A stretch of 64,000 nt of DNA from Rhodopseudomonas faecalis (GTDB lineage Bacteria; Pseudomonadota; Alphaproteobacteria; Rhizobiales; Xanthobacteraceae). Made by a program: the position numbers and the translations under genes. Below, one piece after another: positions 47,854-57,574 of this stretch. The stretch covers positions 23,074-87,073 of the forward strand of contig NZ_QJTI01000018.1 in NCBI RefSeq assembly GCF_003217325.1. Direction: 5' to 3'. The first letter of the stretch is position 1. Every line of letters begins with the position of its first letter. The notes beneath the pieces are model-generated. The model was not told where the DNA came from. It made no database searches and saw only the letters and a list, made by a program, of their open reading frames with translations.

Positions 47854-49491
47854 CTATTGCGCGACGGCGTCATTCGCCGTGCTCTCGTTGCAAAATGCCG
47901 CCGCAAACAGCGCGCGCGTGTAGTCGGATTGCGGATTGGCGAACAGCTCGGCCGCCGGCCCCTCCTCCACCACCTTGCCGTGGCGCATCACGATCAGATG
48001 GCTGGCGAGCGAGGCCACCACGCGCAGATCGTGCGAGATGAACAGATAGGTCAGCTCGCGCTTGCGCTGCAATTCGCGCAGCAGATCGACCATCTGCGAC
48101 TGAAACAACATGTCGAGCGCGCTGGTCGGCTCATCGAGCACCACAAAACTCGGCTCTAGTACCATGGCGCGGGCGATGCTGATGCGCTGGCGCTGGCCGC
48201 CGGAAAATTCGTGCGGATAGCGAAAGCGCGTCGCCGGATCGAGCCCGACATCGGTGAGCGCCTTGACCACCTTGGCGTCGCGCTGCTCCTGGCTCAGCCC
48301 GCGCTGATGCACGCTCAACCCCTCGGCGATGATGTCACCGACCGACATGCGCGGGCTGAGCGCGCCGAACGGGTCTTGAAACACGATCTGCATATCGCGG
48401 CGGAACGGCCGCATCTCGCCGAATTTCAGGCCCTGGATATTGTGGCTCAGGAATACGATCGGCCCGTCTGACGAGATCAGCCGCAACAGCGCAAGACCAA
48501 GCGTGGTCTTGCCGGAGCCGGATTCGCCGACCACGCCGAGCGTCTCGCCCTTGCGGATTTCGAGTTTGACGCCATCGACCGCCTTGATATGGCCGACGGT
48601 CCGGCGCAGCAGGCCGCGCTTGATCGGAAACCAGACTTTCAAATCATCGGTGGCGATCACCACCGGCGCCTCAGGCCGCGGCGGCGCCGGGTCGGGCTTC
48701 GGCTCGGCCGCCAGCAGCGCCTTGGTGTAAGGGTGCTTGGCGGCGGTGAACACCTCTTCGACCGGCCCCTGCTCGACGATCTGGCCATTGTGCATCACGC
48801 ATACCCGATCGGCGATGCGGCGCACGATGCCGAGATCGTGGGTGATGAACAACAGGCTCATGCCGAATTTAGCGCGCACATCGGCGAGCAGCGCCAGAAT
48901 CTGCGCCTGCACCGTGACGTCGAGCGCGGTGGTCGGCTCGTCGGCGATCAACAGATCGGGCTGATTGGCGAGCGCCATCGCGATCATCACCCGCTGGCGC
49001 TGGCCACCGGACAATTGATGCGGATAGCTGCCGAGCCGGGTCTCGGGATCGGGAATGCCGACCTGGGTCAAGAGTTCCAGCACGCGCGCCCGCGCCTTGG
49101 CGCCGCGCAGCTCACCATGCAGGTGCAAAATCTCGCAGATCTGCGACTCGATGGTGTGCAGCGGATTGAGCGAGGTCATCGGCTCCTGGAAAATGATCGA
49201 AATGTCCTGGCCACGAATGCCGCGGATTTCATTTTCCGAAATGGTCAGCAGGTCGCGATCCTTGAACAGGATGCGGCCGGAGGGATGCGAGGCATTCGGA
49301 TAAGGCAAGAGCCGCATGATCGACAGCGCGCTGACCGATTTGCCCGAGCCGGATTCACCGACCAGCGCGACGCACTCGCCGCGCTTGATGTCGAACGAGA
49401 TGCGATCGACCGCGGTCGATGAGCTATTGCCGTGACGAAACGCCACCGACAATTCGTGCACCGTGAGCAGTGGTTTGCTGCTGGCATCCAT
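47854..49491 (-). CDS. yejF: Peptide ABC transporter ATP-binding protein, two ATPase domains (YejF-like)
   Basis: A 545-residue fusion of two ABC ATPases that power peptide import. Domain one has [35 protein letters not shown] and [16 protein letters not shown]. Domain two has [32 protein letters not shown] and [14 protein letters not shown]. The ATG lies six bases after the yejE stop. This domain duplication is normal for YejF and DppD/F-type fusions. It would work with YejB and YejE and the binding proteins encoded upstream. Confidence 0.94.
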   Translation of the reverse strand: MDASSKPLLTVHELSVAFRHGNSSSTAVDRISFDIKRGECVALVGESGSGKSVSALSIMRLLPYPNASHPSGRILFKDRDLLTISENEIRGIRGQDISIIFQEPMTSLNPLHTIESQICEILHLHGELRGAKARARVLELLTQVGIPDPETRLGSYPHQLSGGQRQRVMIAMALANQPDLLIADEPTTALDVTVQAQILALLADVRAKFGMSLLFITHDLGIVRRIADRVCVMHNGQIVEQGPVEEVFTAAKHPYTKALLAAEPKPDPAPPRPEAPVVIATDDLKVWFPIKRGLLRRTVGHIKAVDGVKLEIRKGETLGVVGESGSGKTTLGLALLRLISSDGPIVFLSHNIQGLKFGEMRPFRRDMQIVFQDPFGALSPRMSVGDIIAEGLSVHQRGLSQEQRDAKVVKALTDVGLDPATRFRYPHEFSGGQRQRISIARAMVLEPSFVVLDEPTSALDMLFQSQMVDLLRELQRKRELTYLFISHDLRVVASLASHLIVMRHGKVVEEGPAAELFANPQSDYTRALFAAAFCNESTANDAVAQ

Positions 49492-49497
49492 CGGCGT

Positions 49498-50676
49498 TTA
49501 CCTAAAACTCTTGCGCGGGTCGAAGGCGTCGCGCACCGCCTCGCCGATGAAGATCAGCAAGGACAGCATGATCGCCACCGCAAAGAACCCGGTAAAACCG
49601 AGCCATGGCGCCTGCACATTGGCCTTGCCCTGCGACAGCAATTCGCCGAGCGACGGCGAACCGGGCGGCAGACCGAAGCCGAGGAAGTCGAGCGCGGTCA
49701 GCGTCATCACCGAGGACGAGACGATGAACGGCAGGAAGGTCATGGTGGCGACCATCGCGTTCGGCAGCAAATGCCGCACCATGATCATGCGGTTCGAGAC
49801 GCCGAGCGCGCGCGCCGCGGTGATGTATTCGAAGTTGCGGCCGCGCAGAAACTCAGCGCGCACCAGCCCGACCAGCGACACCCAAGAAAACAGCAGCAGA
49901 ATGCCGAGCAGCACGAAGAAGCCCGGCACCAGCACCGAGGACAGGATCAGCAGCAGATAGAGCGAGGGGATCGCGCTCCAGATCTCGATGAAGCGCTGGA
50001 ACAACAGATCGATCCAGCCGCCGAAATAGCCTTGAATGCCGCCGGCGGCGATGCCGATCATCGATGAGGCGATGGTCAGGCTGAGGCCAAACAGCACCGA
50101 AATCCGAAAACCGTAAATCAGCCGGGCCAGCACGTCGCGGCCCTGATCATCGGTGCCGAGCCAGTTGTATTCCAGGTCGCGGCAACTGTTCAGCCCCTTC
50201 TTCTCGACCACTGTCTTGCACTCGGCCTCGGTCAGCATCCAGGTGGGCTTGGACGGCGCCGGCGTCGGCAGATCGAGATTATGGGTGTCGTAAGAATAGC
50301 GGATCAGCGGCCAGACCATGGTGCCGCCCTTGTCAGCGATCAGCTTTTGCAGAAACGGGTCGCGATAGTCGGCCGCGGTTTCAAAGTCGCCGCCAAAAGT
50401 GGTCTCGGAATAGGTAATGAACGCCGGGAAATACAGCTTGCCGTCCATCTTGATCAGGAACGGCCGATCATTGGCGATCAGCTCGGCAAACAGCGACACC
50501 ACAAACAGCACAATGAAAATCCAGAACGACCAATAGCCGCGCCGGTTGCGCTTAAAATTCTGCCAGCGCCGCCGGTTGAGCGGCGACATGATGAACTGGC
50601 GACGTGCCGGCGGCACCGCCTCGCCGAGCGGCGCGGTGGTGGTGGCTTCGATCGGTTCGCGGGTGGCGATGGTCAT
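49498..50676 (-). CDS. yejE: Peptide ABC transporter permease (YejE-like)
   Basis: A 392-residue inner-membrane permease. It begins with a cytoplasmic segment and SPLNRRRWQNFKRNRRGYWS, then a membrane helix. The large periplasmic domain is typical of YejE. The BPD transporter domain holds RVLFGLSLTIASSMIG-like helices and the EAA loop (FEYITAARALGVSNRMIMVR). The C-terminal LIFIGEAVRDAFDPRKSF is characteristic. ATG 50676 overlaps the yejB stop by one base (TGATG), which couples translation; the frame extends to 50718 but inside yejB. Confidence 0.94.
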   Translation of the reverse strand: MTIATREPIEATTTAPLGEAVPPARRQFIMSPLNRRRWQNFKRNRRGYWSFWIFIVLFVVSLFAELIANDRPFLIKMDGKLYFPAFITYSETTFGGDFETAADYRDPFLQKLIADKGGTMVWPLIRYSYDTHNLDLPTPAPSKPTWMLTEAECKTVVEKKGLNSCRDLEYNWLGTDDQGRDVLARLIYGFRISVLFGLSLTIASSMIGIAAGGIQGYFGGWIDLLFQRFIEIWSAIPSLYLLLILSSVLVPGFFVLLGILLLFSWVSLVGLVRAEFLRGRNFEYITAARALGVSNRMIMVRHLLPNAMVATMTFLPFIVSSSVMTLTALDFLGFGLPPGSPSLGELLSQGKANVQAPWLGFTGFFAVAIMLSLLIFIGEAVRDAFDPRKSFR

Positions 50677-51785
50677 CACACCTCCCGCGCTTCGAAATCG
50701 ATCCTGGGATCGATCCACATATAGGCCAGATCGGACAAGAGATTGACCACAAGGCCCACCAGCGAAAAGATGAACAAGGTGCCGAACACCACCGGATAAT
50801 CGCGGTTGAGCACGCTCTCGAAGCCCAACAGGCCAAGGCCGTCCAGCGAGAAGATGGTTTCGATCAGCAGCGATCCGGAGAAGAACGCGTGGATGAAGGC
50901 GCCGGGGAAGCCGGCGATCACGATCAGCATCGCGTTGCGGAACACGTGATTGTACAGCACCTGCCGCTGACTGCAGCCCTTGGCGCGGGCGGTCATGACG
51001 TATTGCTTGCGGATCTCATCCAGGAACGAGTTCTTGGTGAGCAGCGTCATGGTCGCAAACGCGCCGAGCGCCATCGACACCAGCGGCAAAGCGATGTGCC
51101 AGAAATAGTCGATGATCTTCCAATACCAGGGAAAATCGCTCCAGCCGTCCGAGGTCAGTCCGCGCAGCGGGAACCAACTGAAGAACGAGCCACCGGCAAA
51201 CAGGATGATCAACAGGATCGCGAACAGGAATCCTGGGATCGCGAAGCCGACGATGATCACCGCCGAGGTCCAGGTATCGAACCGTGAGCCATCCTGCACC
51301 GCCTTGCGGATGCCGAGCGGGATCGAGATCAGATAGGTGAGCAGCGTCATCCAGATGCCGAGCGACATCGACACCGGCAGCTTCTCCTTGATCAGCTGCA
51401 CCACGCTGACATCGCGGAAATAGCTTTTGCCGAAATCGAAGCGCGCGAAATTCCAGACCATCAGCATGAAGCGTTCATGCGCCGGCTTGTCGAAGCCGAA
51501 TTGCCGCTCCAGGCTTTTCACGAATTCCGGATCGAGCCCCTGCGCGCCGCGATATTTGGAATTCACGGCGTCGGCCGAGGTGCCGACCTGGGTGCGCGCG
51601 CCGAAATCGCCGCCCGGCGATCCGGACACCCGCGAGGTGGCGCCGGTGTCGGAGCCGGACAGCTGGGCAATCACCCGCTCGACCGGACCGCCCGGCGCGA
51701 ACTGCACCACCACAAATGAAATGAACAGAATGCCGAGCAGCGTCGGCAGCATCAGCAGGATACGTCGCGCGATATAGGCGGCCAT
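50676..51785 (-). CDS. yejB: Peptide ABC transporter permease (YejB-like)
   Basis: A 369-residue inner-membrane permease. N-terminal helix AAYIARRILLMLPTLLGILF and FISFVVVQFAPGGPVERVIA are typical of DppB/YejB proteins. The periplasmic insertion (DPEFVKSLERQFGFDKPAHE) and the EAA loop (RKQYVMTARAKGCSQRQVLY) are present. The final helices end in YMWIDPRIDFEAREV. It starts four bases after the yejA stop. No frameshift or truncation is seen. Confidence 0.94.
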   Translation of the reverse strand: MAAYIARRILLMLPTLLGILFISFVVVQFAPGGPVERVIAQLSGSDTGATSRVSGSPGGDFGARTQVGTSADAVNSKYRGAQGLDPEFVKSLERQFGFDKPAHERFMLMVWNFARFDFGKSYFRDVSVVQLIKEKLPVSMSLGIWMTLLTYLISIPLGIRKAVQDGSRFDTWTSAVIIVGFAIPGFLFAILLIILFAGGSFFSWFPLRGLTSDGWSDFPWYWKIIDYFWHIALPLVSMALGAFATMTLLTKNSFLDEIRKQYVMTARAKGCSQRQVLYNHVFRNAMLIVIAGFPGAFIHAFFSGSLLIETIFSLDGLGLLGFESVLNRDYPVVFGTLFIFSLVGLVVNLLSDLAYMWIDPRIDFEAREV

Positions 51786-51788
51786 GGG

Positions 51789-53651
51789 TTACTTCGCTGG
51801 GGCGTGGCTGGATGACGGCGCGGTCGACCACCACAATTCCGGAACGCCGACCCCGCCATAGCGCGGCAGCTTGTCCGGATGGCCGAACACATCCCAATAG
51901 GCAACGCGGTGCGAGGGCGCATACCATTGCGGCACCCAATAGCGGCCGGACCGGATCACCCGGTCGAGCGCACGCGCCGCCACCACCAGCTTGGTTCGGG
52001 TGTCGGCGGCGATCAATTGGTCGGTGAGCGCGTCGATCACCGGATCGGCGATGCCGGCGAGGTTGTTGGAGCCCTTGGTCGAGGCCGATTGCGAGGAGAA
52101 GAACGAGCGCAGCGCGTCGCCCGGCACGGTCGAGAAGCTGAAGCGCTCGATGGTGACGTCGAAGTCGAAATCGTCGCGCCGCGCGCGGTGCTGAACCGGA
52201 TCGACAATGCGCGCCGTCGCCTCGATGCCGAGCGTCGCCAGATTTTTGATGAACGGCATGTGGTGCGCCTGGAACGCCGGCTCATCGAACAGAAACTCGA
52301 TGCGGAACGGCTCGCCTTGCGCGGTCAGGCGCTTGCCGTCTTTCATCACGCAGCCGGCCTGCTGCAACAGCTGGCTGGCGCGGCGCAGCATGGCGCGGTC
52401 CTGGCCGGAGCCGTCGGACACCGGCGGCACATAGGGCTGGCCGAACACCTCGTCCGGCACCTTGCCGCGGAACGGCTCGAGCAGCGCCAGTTCTTCCGGC
52501 GACGGCAGCCCGGTCGCCATCAGATCCGAATTCTGGAACGGCGACACGGTGCGCTTATAGGCGCCATACATGATCGAGCTGTTAGTCCATTCGAAGTCGA
52601 AGGCATTGCCGATCGCTTCGCGCACCCGCGAGTCCTTGAACTTGTCGCGCCTGGTGTTGAGGAACCAGCCCTGCGCCCCGGAGGGCGTTTCGTCAGGCAG
52701 CAATTCGCGCTTGACGCGGCCGTCCTTGATCGCCGGGAAATCGTAGCGCGTGTTCCAGATGCGCGCGGTGAATTCCTCGCGGTACAGATAGCTGCGGCCG
52801 GTAAAGCCCTCAAAGGCGACGTCGCGGTCGCGATAGTAGTCGTAGCGCACCGTGTCGAAATTATAGGCGCCGCGATTGACCGGCAGATCGGCGGCCCACC
52901 AATCCTTGACGCGCTCCAGCTCGATATAGCGCCCGACCTCGAAACGGCCGACCCGGTACGGACCGCTGCCGAGCGGCGGCTCCAGCGTCGACTCGTTGAA
53001 CGGGTGTTTGGCGTAATAGGCCGCGGAGAAGATCGGCAGCCCGGCCACGAACAACGGCACGTCGCGCGCGCGGTTCGGCGCAAAGGTCACCAGCACGGTG
53101 GCGTCGTCGAGCGCTTCCGCCTTCACCATCTCGCGGATCTGCTGGGTGATGATCGGGTGCCCCTGGGCTTTCAGCGTATTGAGCGAGAACGCCACGTCGC
53201 GCGCCGTCAGCGGGCTGCCGTCGTGGAAGCGTGCTTCCTTGCGCAGCGTGAAGCGATAATTCAGGCCGTCAGGGGAAATCCGCACCGATTTCGCCACCAG
53301 GCCATACATCGCATCGGGCTCATCGCCGGCGCGCGCCATCAGCGAGTCGAAAGTCAGCCCCATGCCCTGCGCGCCGTCGCCCTTCAGCACGTAAGCGTTC
53401 AGCGAGTTGAAGGTCAAAAACGACTGGTTGAAGGCGCGGGTCGACGGCACGGTCGAGAACATCCCGCCTTTCGGCGCGGCGACATTGACATAGTCGAAAT
53501 GCGGAAAGTTCGGCGGATATTTCAGGTCACCGAACGCCGAGATGCCATGGGCCTCGACCTCCCCTTCCGAAAAGGCCGGAAGCGGCAACTGCGTCGCCGC
53601 AACCGCGCCGATGCCGAGCCCCAGCAAATGCCGGCGATTGAGCAGCGCCAT
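51789..53651 (-). CDS. yejA: Periplasmic peptide-binding protein, YejA type, copy 1
   Basis: A 620-residue solute-binding protein (SBP_bac_5) of the YejA group. The signal sequence ALLNRRHLLGLGIGAVAATQ has a twin arginine and fits Tat export. The mature part opens with HGISAFGDLKYPPNFPHFDY, the YejA hallmark, and continues with FHDGSPLTARDVAFSLNTLK and a C-terminal YWVPQWYAPSHRVAYWDVFG. It would bind oligopeptides such as murein peptides and hand them to YejB/YejE. ATG 53651 is used. The gene is 11 bases after a second YejA-like gene, so the operon has two binding proteins. Confidence 0.92.
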   Translation of the reverse strand: MALLNRRHLLGLGIGAVAATQLPLPAFSEGEVEAHGISAFGDLKYPPNFPHFDYVNVAAPKGGMFSTVPSTRAFNQSFLTFNSLNAYVLKGDGAQGMGLTFDSLMARAGDEPDAMYGLVAKSVRISPDGLNYRFTLRKEARFHDGSPLTARDVAFSLNTLKAQGHPIITQQIREMVKAEALDDATVLVTFAPNRARDVPLFVAGLPIFSAAYYAKHPFNESTLEPPLGSGPYRVGRFEVGRYIELERVKDWWAADLPVNRGAYNFDTVRYDYYRDRDVAFEGFTGRSYLYREEFTARIWNTRYDFPAIKDGRVKRELLPDETPSGAQGWFLNTRRDKFKDSRVREAIGNAFDFEWTNSSIMYGAYKRTVSPFQNSDLMATGLPSPEELALLEPFRGKVPDEVFGQPYVPPVSDGSGQDRAMLRRASQLLQQAGCVMKDGKRLTAQGEPFRIEFLFDEPAFQAHHMPFIKNLATLGIEATARIVDPVQHRARRDDFDFDVTIERFSFSTVPGDALRSFFSSQSASTKGSNNLAGIADPVIDALTDQLIAADTRTKLVVAARALDRVIRSGRYWVPQWYAPSHRVAYWDVFGHPDKLPRYGGVGVPELWWSTAPSSSHAPAK

Positions 53652-53662
53652 ACTTGTACCTC

Positions 53663-55558
53663 TCAAGAACGTCGGCCAATGCGGGCTGCCTTGTCGGCGT
53701 CATACCACCAGAGCGATGGCAGTCCTGAACGCCCATATTTCGGCAGCGGCTCGGCGTGACTGAATCGATCCCAGCGCGCGTAGCGCGAAAAGCCGTAAGT
53801 GAATTGCGGCACCAGATAGAAATTCCACAGCAGCACGCGGTCGAGCGCGCGCGTCGCCGCCACCAGCGTGGCGCGGTCCTTGGCGAAGATCACCTTGTCG
53901 ATCAAGGCGTCGATCGCCGGATTCTGGATGCCCATGGTGTTGCGCGAGCCCTGCACCATGGCCGAGCCAGAGCCCCAATAGTCACGCTGCTCATTGCCCG
54001 GCGACAGCGACTGCGGCCACAGATCGGTGATCATGTCGAAGTCGAAGGCGCGGACCCGGTTCTGATACTGCGCATCGTCCACGGTGCGGATCGAAATGGT
54101 GACGCCGAGCCGTTCCAGCGACGGCTTGTAGAACAGCGCGATCCGCTCCGATGACGGGTCCTGCACCAAAATCTCGACCATCACCGGCTTGCCGCTGGCA
54201 TCGACCAGGCGGCGGTCGCGCACCTCATAGCCCGCTTCTTTCAGCAGCCGGGTCGCTTCGCGCAGATTGGCGCGCACCGCTTCGGGGTTGCCGCCGACCG
54301 GGTTGCTATAGGGCTCGGTAAATACTTCGGGCGGAACCTGGCTGCGCACCGTATCGAGGATCGCGAGCTCCTCGCCCTGCGGCAATCCGGTCGCGGCGAG
54401 ATCAGTCCCTTCAAAGTAGGAGTTGATGCGCTTGTACTGGCCGTAGAACAGCTGCTTGTTCATCTCCTCGAAGTCGAACGCGTAGTTGAAGGCGCGCCGC
54501 AGCCGCGGGTCCTTGAACGGATCGCGCCGCAGGTTGAAGACGAACGCCTGCATGCGGCCGGAATCGTTGATCGGAAACTCTTCCTTGATCACCCGCTGCT
54601 CGGTCACCGCGGGGAAATCATAGGCCGTCGCCCACTGCTTGGCGGAGTTTTCGGCGATCCAGTCGGCCTGATCGGCCTTGAACGCCTCCAGCGCCACCAG
54701 ATTGTCGCGGAAGAATTCAAAGCGCAGCTCATCGAGATTGTGCTGGCCGATCCGCACCGGCAGTTCCGCGCCCCAATAATCCGGCACGCGCTCCAGCGTC
54801 ACCGAGCGGCCGGCGACAAAGTCCTTGATGCGGTATGGCCCCGAACCGAGCGGCTTTTCCAGCGTGGTCGCCGAGATGTCGCGCGGCTGGCCCTGTTCAT
54901 TGCTGCCTTCCCACCAATGTTTCGGCAGCACCAGCAACTGGCCGACGATCGCCGGCAATTCGCGGTTGCCCGGCATATCGAAGGTGAATTTCACCTCGCG
55001 CGTGCCGACCTTCTCCGCCTTCACGACATGGCGGTAATAGGACGAATAATGCGGGCTGTATTGCTTGAGCACATTTAGCGAGAAGATCACGTCTTCCGGC
55101 GTCACCGGCTTGCCGTCGTGCCAGCGCGCATTGGCGCGCAGCCGGTAGCTGGCCCAGGAATGATCGTCAGCATGCGAAACCGCCTCGGCCAAGAGGCCGT
55201 ATTCGGCGCTGACCTCATCGAGCGAGCCGACCATCAGCGTTTCGTAGATATAGCTGACGGCCGGCGCGACGTTCCCTTTGACGCCCGCCACCACCAGATT
55301 GAAGCTGTCGAAGGTGCCGAGCGAGATCTGCCGCGCCACCCCGCCCTTCGGCGCGTTGGGGTTGACGTAATCAAAGCGCTTAAAGCCGGGAGGGTATTTT
55401 AGGTCGCCGAACAACGACAGGCCATGGCGCCACGGATGGCCGGAGGAACTGGCCTGCGCTGAACTCGCCAGCAGTGCATTGACGCCGCCAAGGCCCAAAG
55501 CCGGTGCAGCGGCTGCGAACGCCGCGCCCTGAAGGAGATGTCGTCGCGTGACGGCCAA
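53663..55558 (-). CDS. Periplasmic peptide-binding protein, YejA type, copy 2
   Basis: A 631-residue paralogue of the next gene. It starts with TTG 55558, about eight bases after AGAGGA; the frame is open to 55672 but the upstream residues look unlike a signal. The leader AVTRRHLLQGAAFAAAAPAL has a twin arginine for Tat export. The mature part shows HGLSLFGDLKYPPGFKRFDY, WHDGKPVTPEDVIFSLNVLK and a C-terminal NFYLVPQFTYGFSRYARWDR. It is the first gene of the six-gene operon. Ligand differences from copy 1 cannot be read from sequence. Confidence 0.9.
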   Translation of the reverse strand: MAVTRRHLLQGAAFAAAAPALGLGGVNALLASSAQASSSGHPWRHGLSLFGDLKYPPGFKRFDYVNPNAPKGGVARQISLGTFDSFNLVVAGVKGNVAPAVSYIYETLMVGSLDEVSAEYGLLAEAVSHADDHSWASYRLRANARWHDGKPVTPEDVIFSLNVLKQYSPHYSSYYRHVVKAEKVGTREVKFTFDMPGNRELPAIVGQLLVLPKHWWEGSNEQGQPRDISATTLEKPLGSGPYRIKDFVAGRSVTLERVPDYWGAELPVRIGQHNLDELRFEFFRDNLVALEAFKADQADWIAENSAKQWATAYDFPAVTEQRVIKEEFPINDSGRMQAFVFNLRRDPFKDPRLRRAFNYAFDFEEMNKQLFYGQYKRINSYFEGTDLAATGLPQGEELAILDTVRSQVPPEVFTEPYSNPVGGNPEAVRANLREATRLLKEAGYEVRDRRLVDASGKPVMVEILVQDPSSERIALFYKPSLERLGVTISIRTVDDAQYQNRVRAFDFDMITDLWPQSLSPGNEQRDYWGSGSAMVQGSRNTMGIQNPAIDALIDKVIFAKDRATLVAATRALDRVLLWNFYLVPQFTYGFSRYARWDRFSHAEPLPKYGRSGLPSLWWYDADKAARIGRRS

Positions 55559-55918
55559 TGGTGGATCCTCTGATTGCCGGTGCTTCCGGCCTGGACGGAG
55601 ACTCAATGCGGGGAATCCGCCGTTTATGTGCAGCACGTCCACAAATCTAGTCGGTGCGTCCGCCCAGGGCAAACCGCTTTCAAATTCCGCGCAGGCCGAT
55701 GCGCTGCGCTAGCAGGCCGCGACATGGCAGCGACATGGCAGCGACGCGCCAGCCCGCGGCAGGTCGAGCTTGACGATTGCGGCTTTGAGCGCGCCGCGAT
55801 CGGCGCGGCACCAAGGCTGTTCTCCTTCGATCACAGCGCGCGCCCCGAGACAACACAAGCCGCATGAAGCCGCAGGCCGTGATTCGGCCCGCGCCCCGAG
55901 CCTGTGGCGCGCTGCCGC
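55559..55918. other. 360-base gap between the Yej operon and cycM
   Basis: It holds the promoter of the Yej operon and the downstream region of cycM. Plus-strand frames here look non-coding. A perfect tandem duplication, GCGACATGGCA twice at 55719-55740, followed by a partial third copy, is the only structure noted. Confidence 0.4.
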
Positions 55919-56476
55919 CTAGTTCGAGGCCGTCGGCGGCGGGCCTGGCTGCGGCGCGGCCTGATCGGACAGGCTGCGCAGATAGGCGATCAAATCGGCG
56001 CGCTCGCCGTCCTTGGGGATACCGGCAAACGACATCGCCGTGCCGGGCACGGTGCCCTTGGGGCTGGCGATGAAGGCGTTCAACTCTTCAATGTCCCAGG
56101 AACCACCCGCCGCCTTCATGGCCGCCGAATAATTGAAGCCGGGCACGGCGGCGCGCGCTCGATCGACCACGCCGAACAGATTCGGCCCGGTGCGATTGGG
56201 TCCGCCCTTTTCAAACGTGTGGCAGGTCGCGCATTTCTTGGCGGCGGTGGCGCCCTTGTCGATCGAGGCGGTCTGCAGCAGCTTGTCGATCGGCTCTGAC
56301 GGCGCTGGCGTGCCCTGCGGCGCGCCGGTCGGCTCCGCTGGCTTGGCGGCGACCACCATGCTGTCCGGCGCCGGTTCGGCGCGGAAGATGGCTTTGGCAG
56401 TCATGTTGGAGACCAGCAACACCAAGCAGGTGCCGAGCACCGCACCCACGATCTTGTTCAGCTCGAACGAATCCAT
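55919..56476 (-). CDS. cycM: Membrane-anchored cytochrome c (CycM type)
   Basis: A 185-residue class I cytochrome c that carries electrons from the bc1 complex to a terminal oxidase. An uncleaved N-terminal helix ([16 protein letters not shown]) anchors it in the inner membrane; a Pro/Ala-rich linker ([20 protein letters not shown]) follows. The haem site is [20 protein letters not shown] with CATCH, and the sixth-ligand methionine lies in [10 protein letters not shown]. This matches CycM of Bradyrhizobium in layout. It is divergent from kdsB. Confidence 0.92.
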   Translation of the reverse strand: MDSFELNKIVGAVLGTCLVLLVSNMTAKAIFRAEPAPDSMVVAAKPAEPTGAPQGTPAPSEPIDKLLQTASIDKGATAAKKCATCHTFEKGGPNRTGPNLFGVVDRARAAVPGFNYSAAMKAAGGSWDIEELNAFIASPKGTVPGTAMSFAGIPKDGERADLIAYLRSLSDQAAPQPGPPPTASN

Positions 56477-56788
56477 GGCGGGCGTGTCCTTGGTCGGCCC
56501 TCGATGTTCGTCAAGGCATCGTTGGGCGTGTCGCTATCGGGCTATTGGCGGCAACTCCTTCAGCGTGTCCTGCGGCCTCTGCTGCCGGTTTCCAGGCCGA
56601 GGCGGTACACCACTCATTTTTGCTTTTTGGATGCATTTGCATCTTACCCATGCAACCAGATATCGATTTGCCGGGGCAGAGGCAACCCGTATAAGGACAC
56701 TGCCTTTCCCATCGCCGCCAAAACCCGAGCGGTCTCAACAACACACGGGGCGGCTGCGGGTTCCACGGCACATCTCATCTCCGACACC
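56477..56788. promoter_or_regulatory. Divergent control region of cycM and kdsB with palindrome
   Basis: This gap of 312 bases has no convincing gene. GATGCA-TT-TGCATC at 56630-56643 is a perfect 6+6 inverted repeat within an AT-rich patch, followed by another TGCA at 56652. It may be an operator; the binding protein is unknown. Promoters for both genes should lie here. Confidence 0.4.
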
Positions 56789-57532
56789 ATGTCCTCATCT
56801 TCGACCCTGATCCTGATCCCGGCGCGCATGGCCGCGACCCGCCTGCCCGGCAAACCGCTGCTCGATATCGCCGGGCTGCCGATGGTGGTTCAGGTGCTGC
56901 GCCGCGCCGAAGCGGCCGGCATCGGCCCAGTTGCGGTCGCGACCGACACCGACGAAATCGCCGCGGTGGTCAAAGCTCATGGCGGCCAGGTGGTGATGAC
57001 CCGCGCCGATCATCCCTCTGGCTCCGACCGGATCGCCGAAGCGCTGGGTACGCTCGACCCCGACGGCAAGGTCGAGATCGTGATCAATGTGCAGGGCGAC
57101 GTGCCGACCATCCAGCCGGACAGTATCCGCGCGGTGCTGGCGCCGCTCACGGACCCGCAGGTCGAGATCGCCACCCTCGCCGCCGAGATTCATAGCGACG
57201 AGGAGGCCACCAATCCCAACGTGGTCAAGGTGATCGGCTCGCCGCTGGCGCCGCGCCGGCTGCGCGCGCTGTATTTCACGCGCGCCACCGCGCCCTGGGG
57301 CGAGGGGCCGCGCTATCACCATATCGGCCTCTATGCCTATCGCCGCGCCGCGCTGCAGCGCTTCATCGGCTTGCCGCCGTCGCCGCTCGAGCAGCGCGAG
57401 CGGCTCGAACAATTGCGCGCGATCGAAGCCGGCATGCGCATCGATGTCGGCTTGGTCGATGAGGTGCCGCGCGGCGTCGATACCCCGGCGGACCTCGAAA
57501 CCGCCCGCCGCTTTTTCTCATCCCAACACTGA
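56789..57532 (+). CDS. kdsB: 3-deoxy-manno-octulosonate cytidylyltransferase
   Basis: Activates Kdo as CMP-Kdo for lipopolysaccharide synthesis. The 247-residue protein starts with [20 protein letters not shown], containing the nucleotide-binding RxxSxR-like loop, followed by [19 protein letters not shown] and [20 protein letters not shown], which are invariant in Kds[16 protein letters not shown] and the C-terminal [20 protein letters not shown] also fit. ATG 56789 begins just before the conserved region; the frame extends to 56504 but without similarity. PheA follows after 42 bases. Confidence 0.94.
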   Translation: MSSSSTLILIPARMAATRLPGKPLLDIAGLPMVVQVLRRAEAAGIGPVAVATDTDEIAAVVKAHGGQVVMTRADHPSGSDRIAEALGTLDPDGKVEIVINVQGDVPTIQPDSIRAVLAPLTDPQVEIATLAAEIHSDEEATNPNVVKVIGSPLAPRRLRALYFTRATAPWGEGPRYHHIGLYAYRRAALQRFIGLPPSPLEQRERLEQLRAIEAGMRIDVGLVDEVPRGVDTPADLETARRFFSSQH

Positions 57533-57574
57533 CCTCGCCAAATCGGCACGGCCGCAACGACTGGTACAGGTGCT

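Noticed and set aside
51879..53759. 626-codon open frame on the plus strand opposite the YejA-type genes
   Set aside because: Antisense shadow; Arg/His/Gln-rich with no recognisable domain, while the minus strand carries clear binding-protein motifs.
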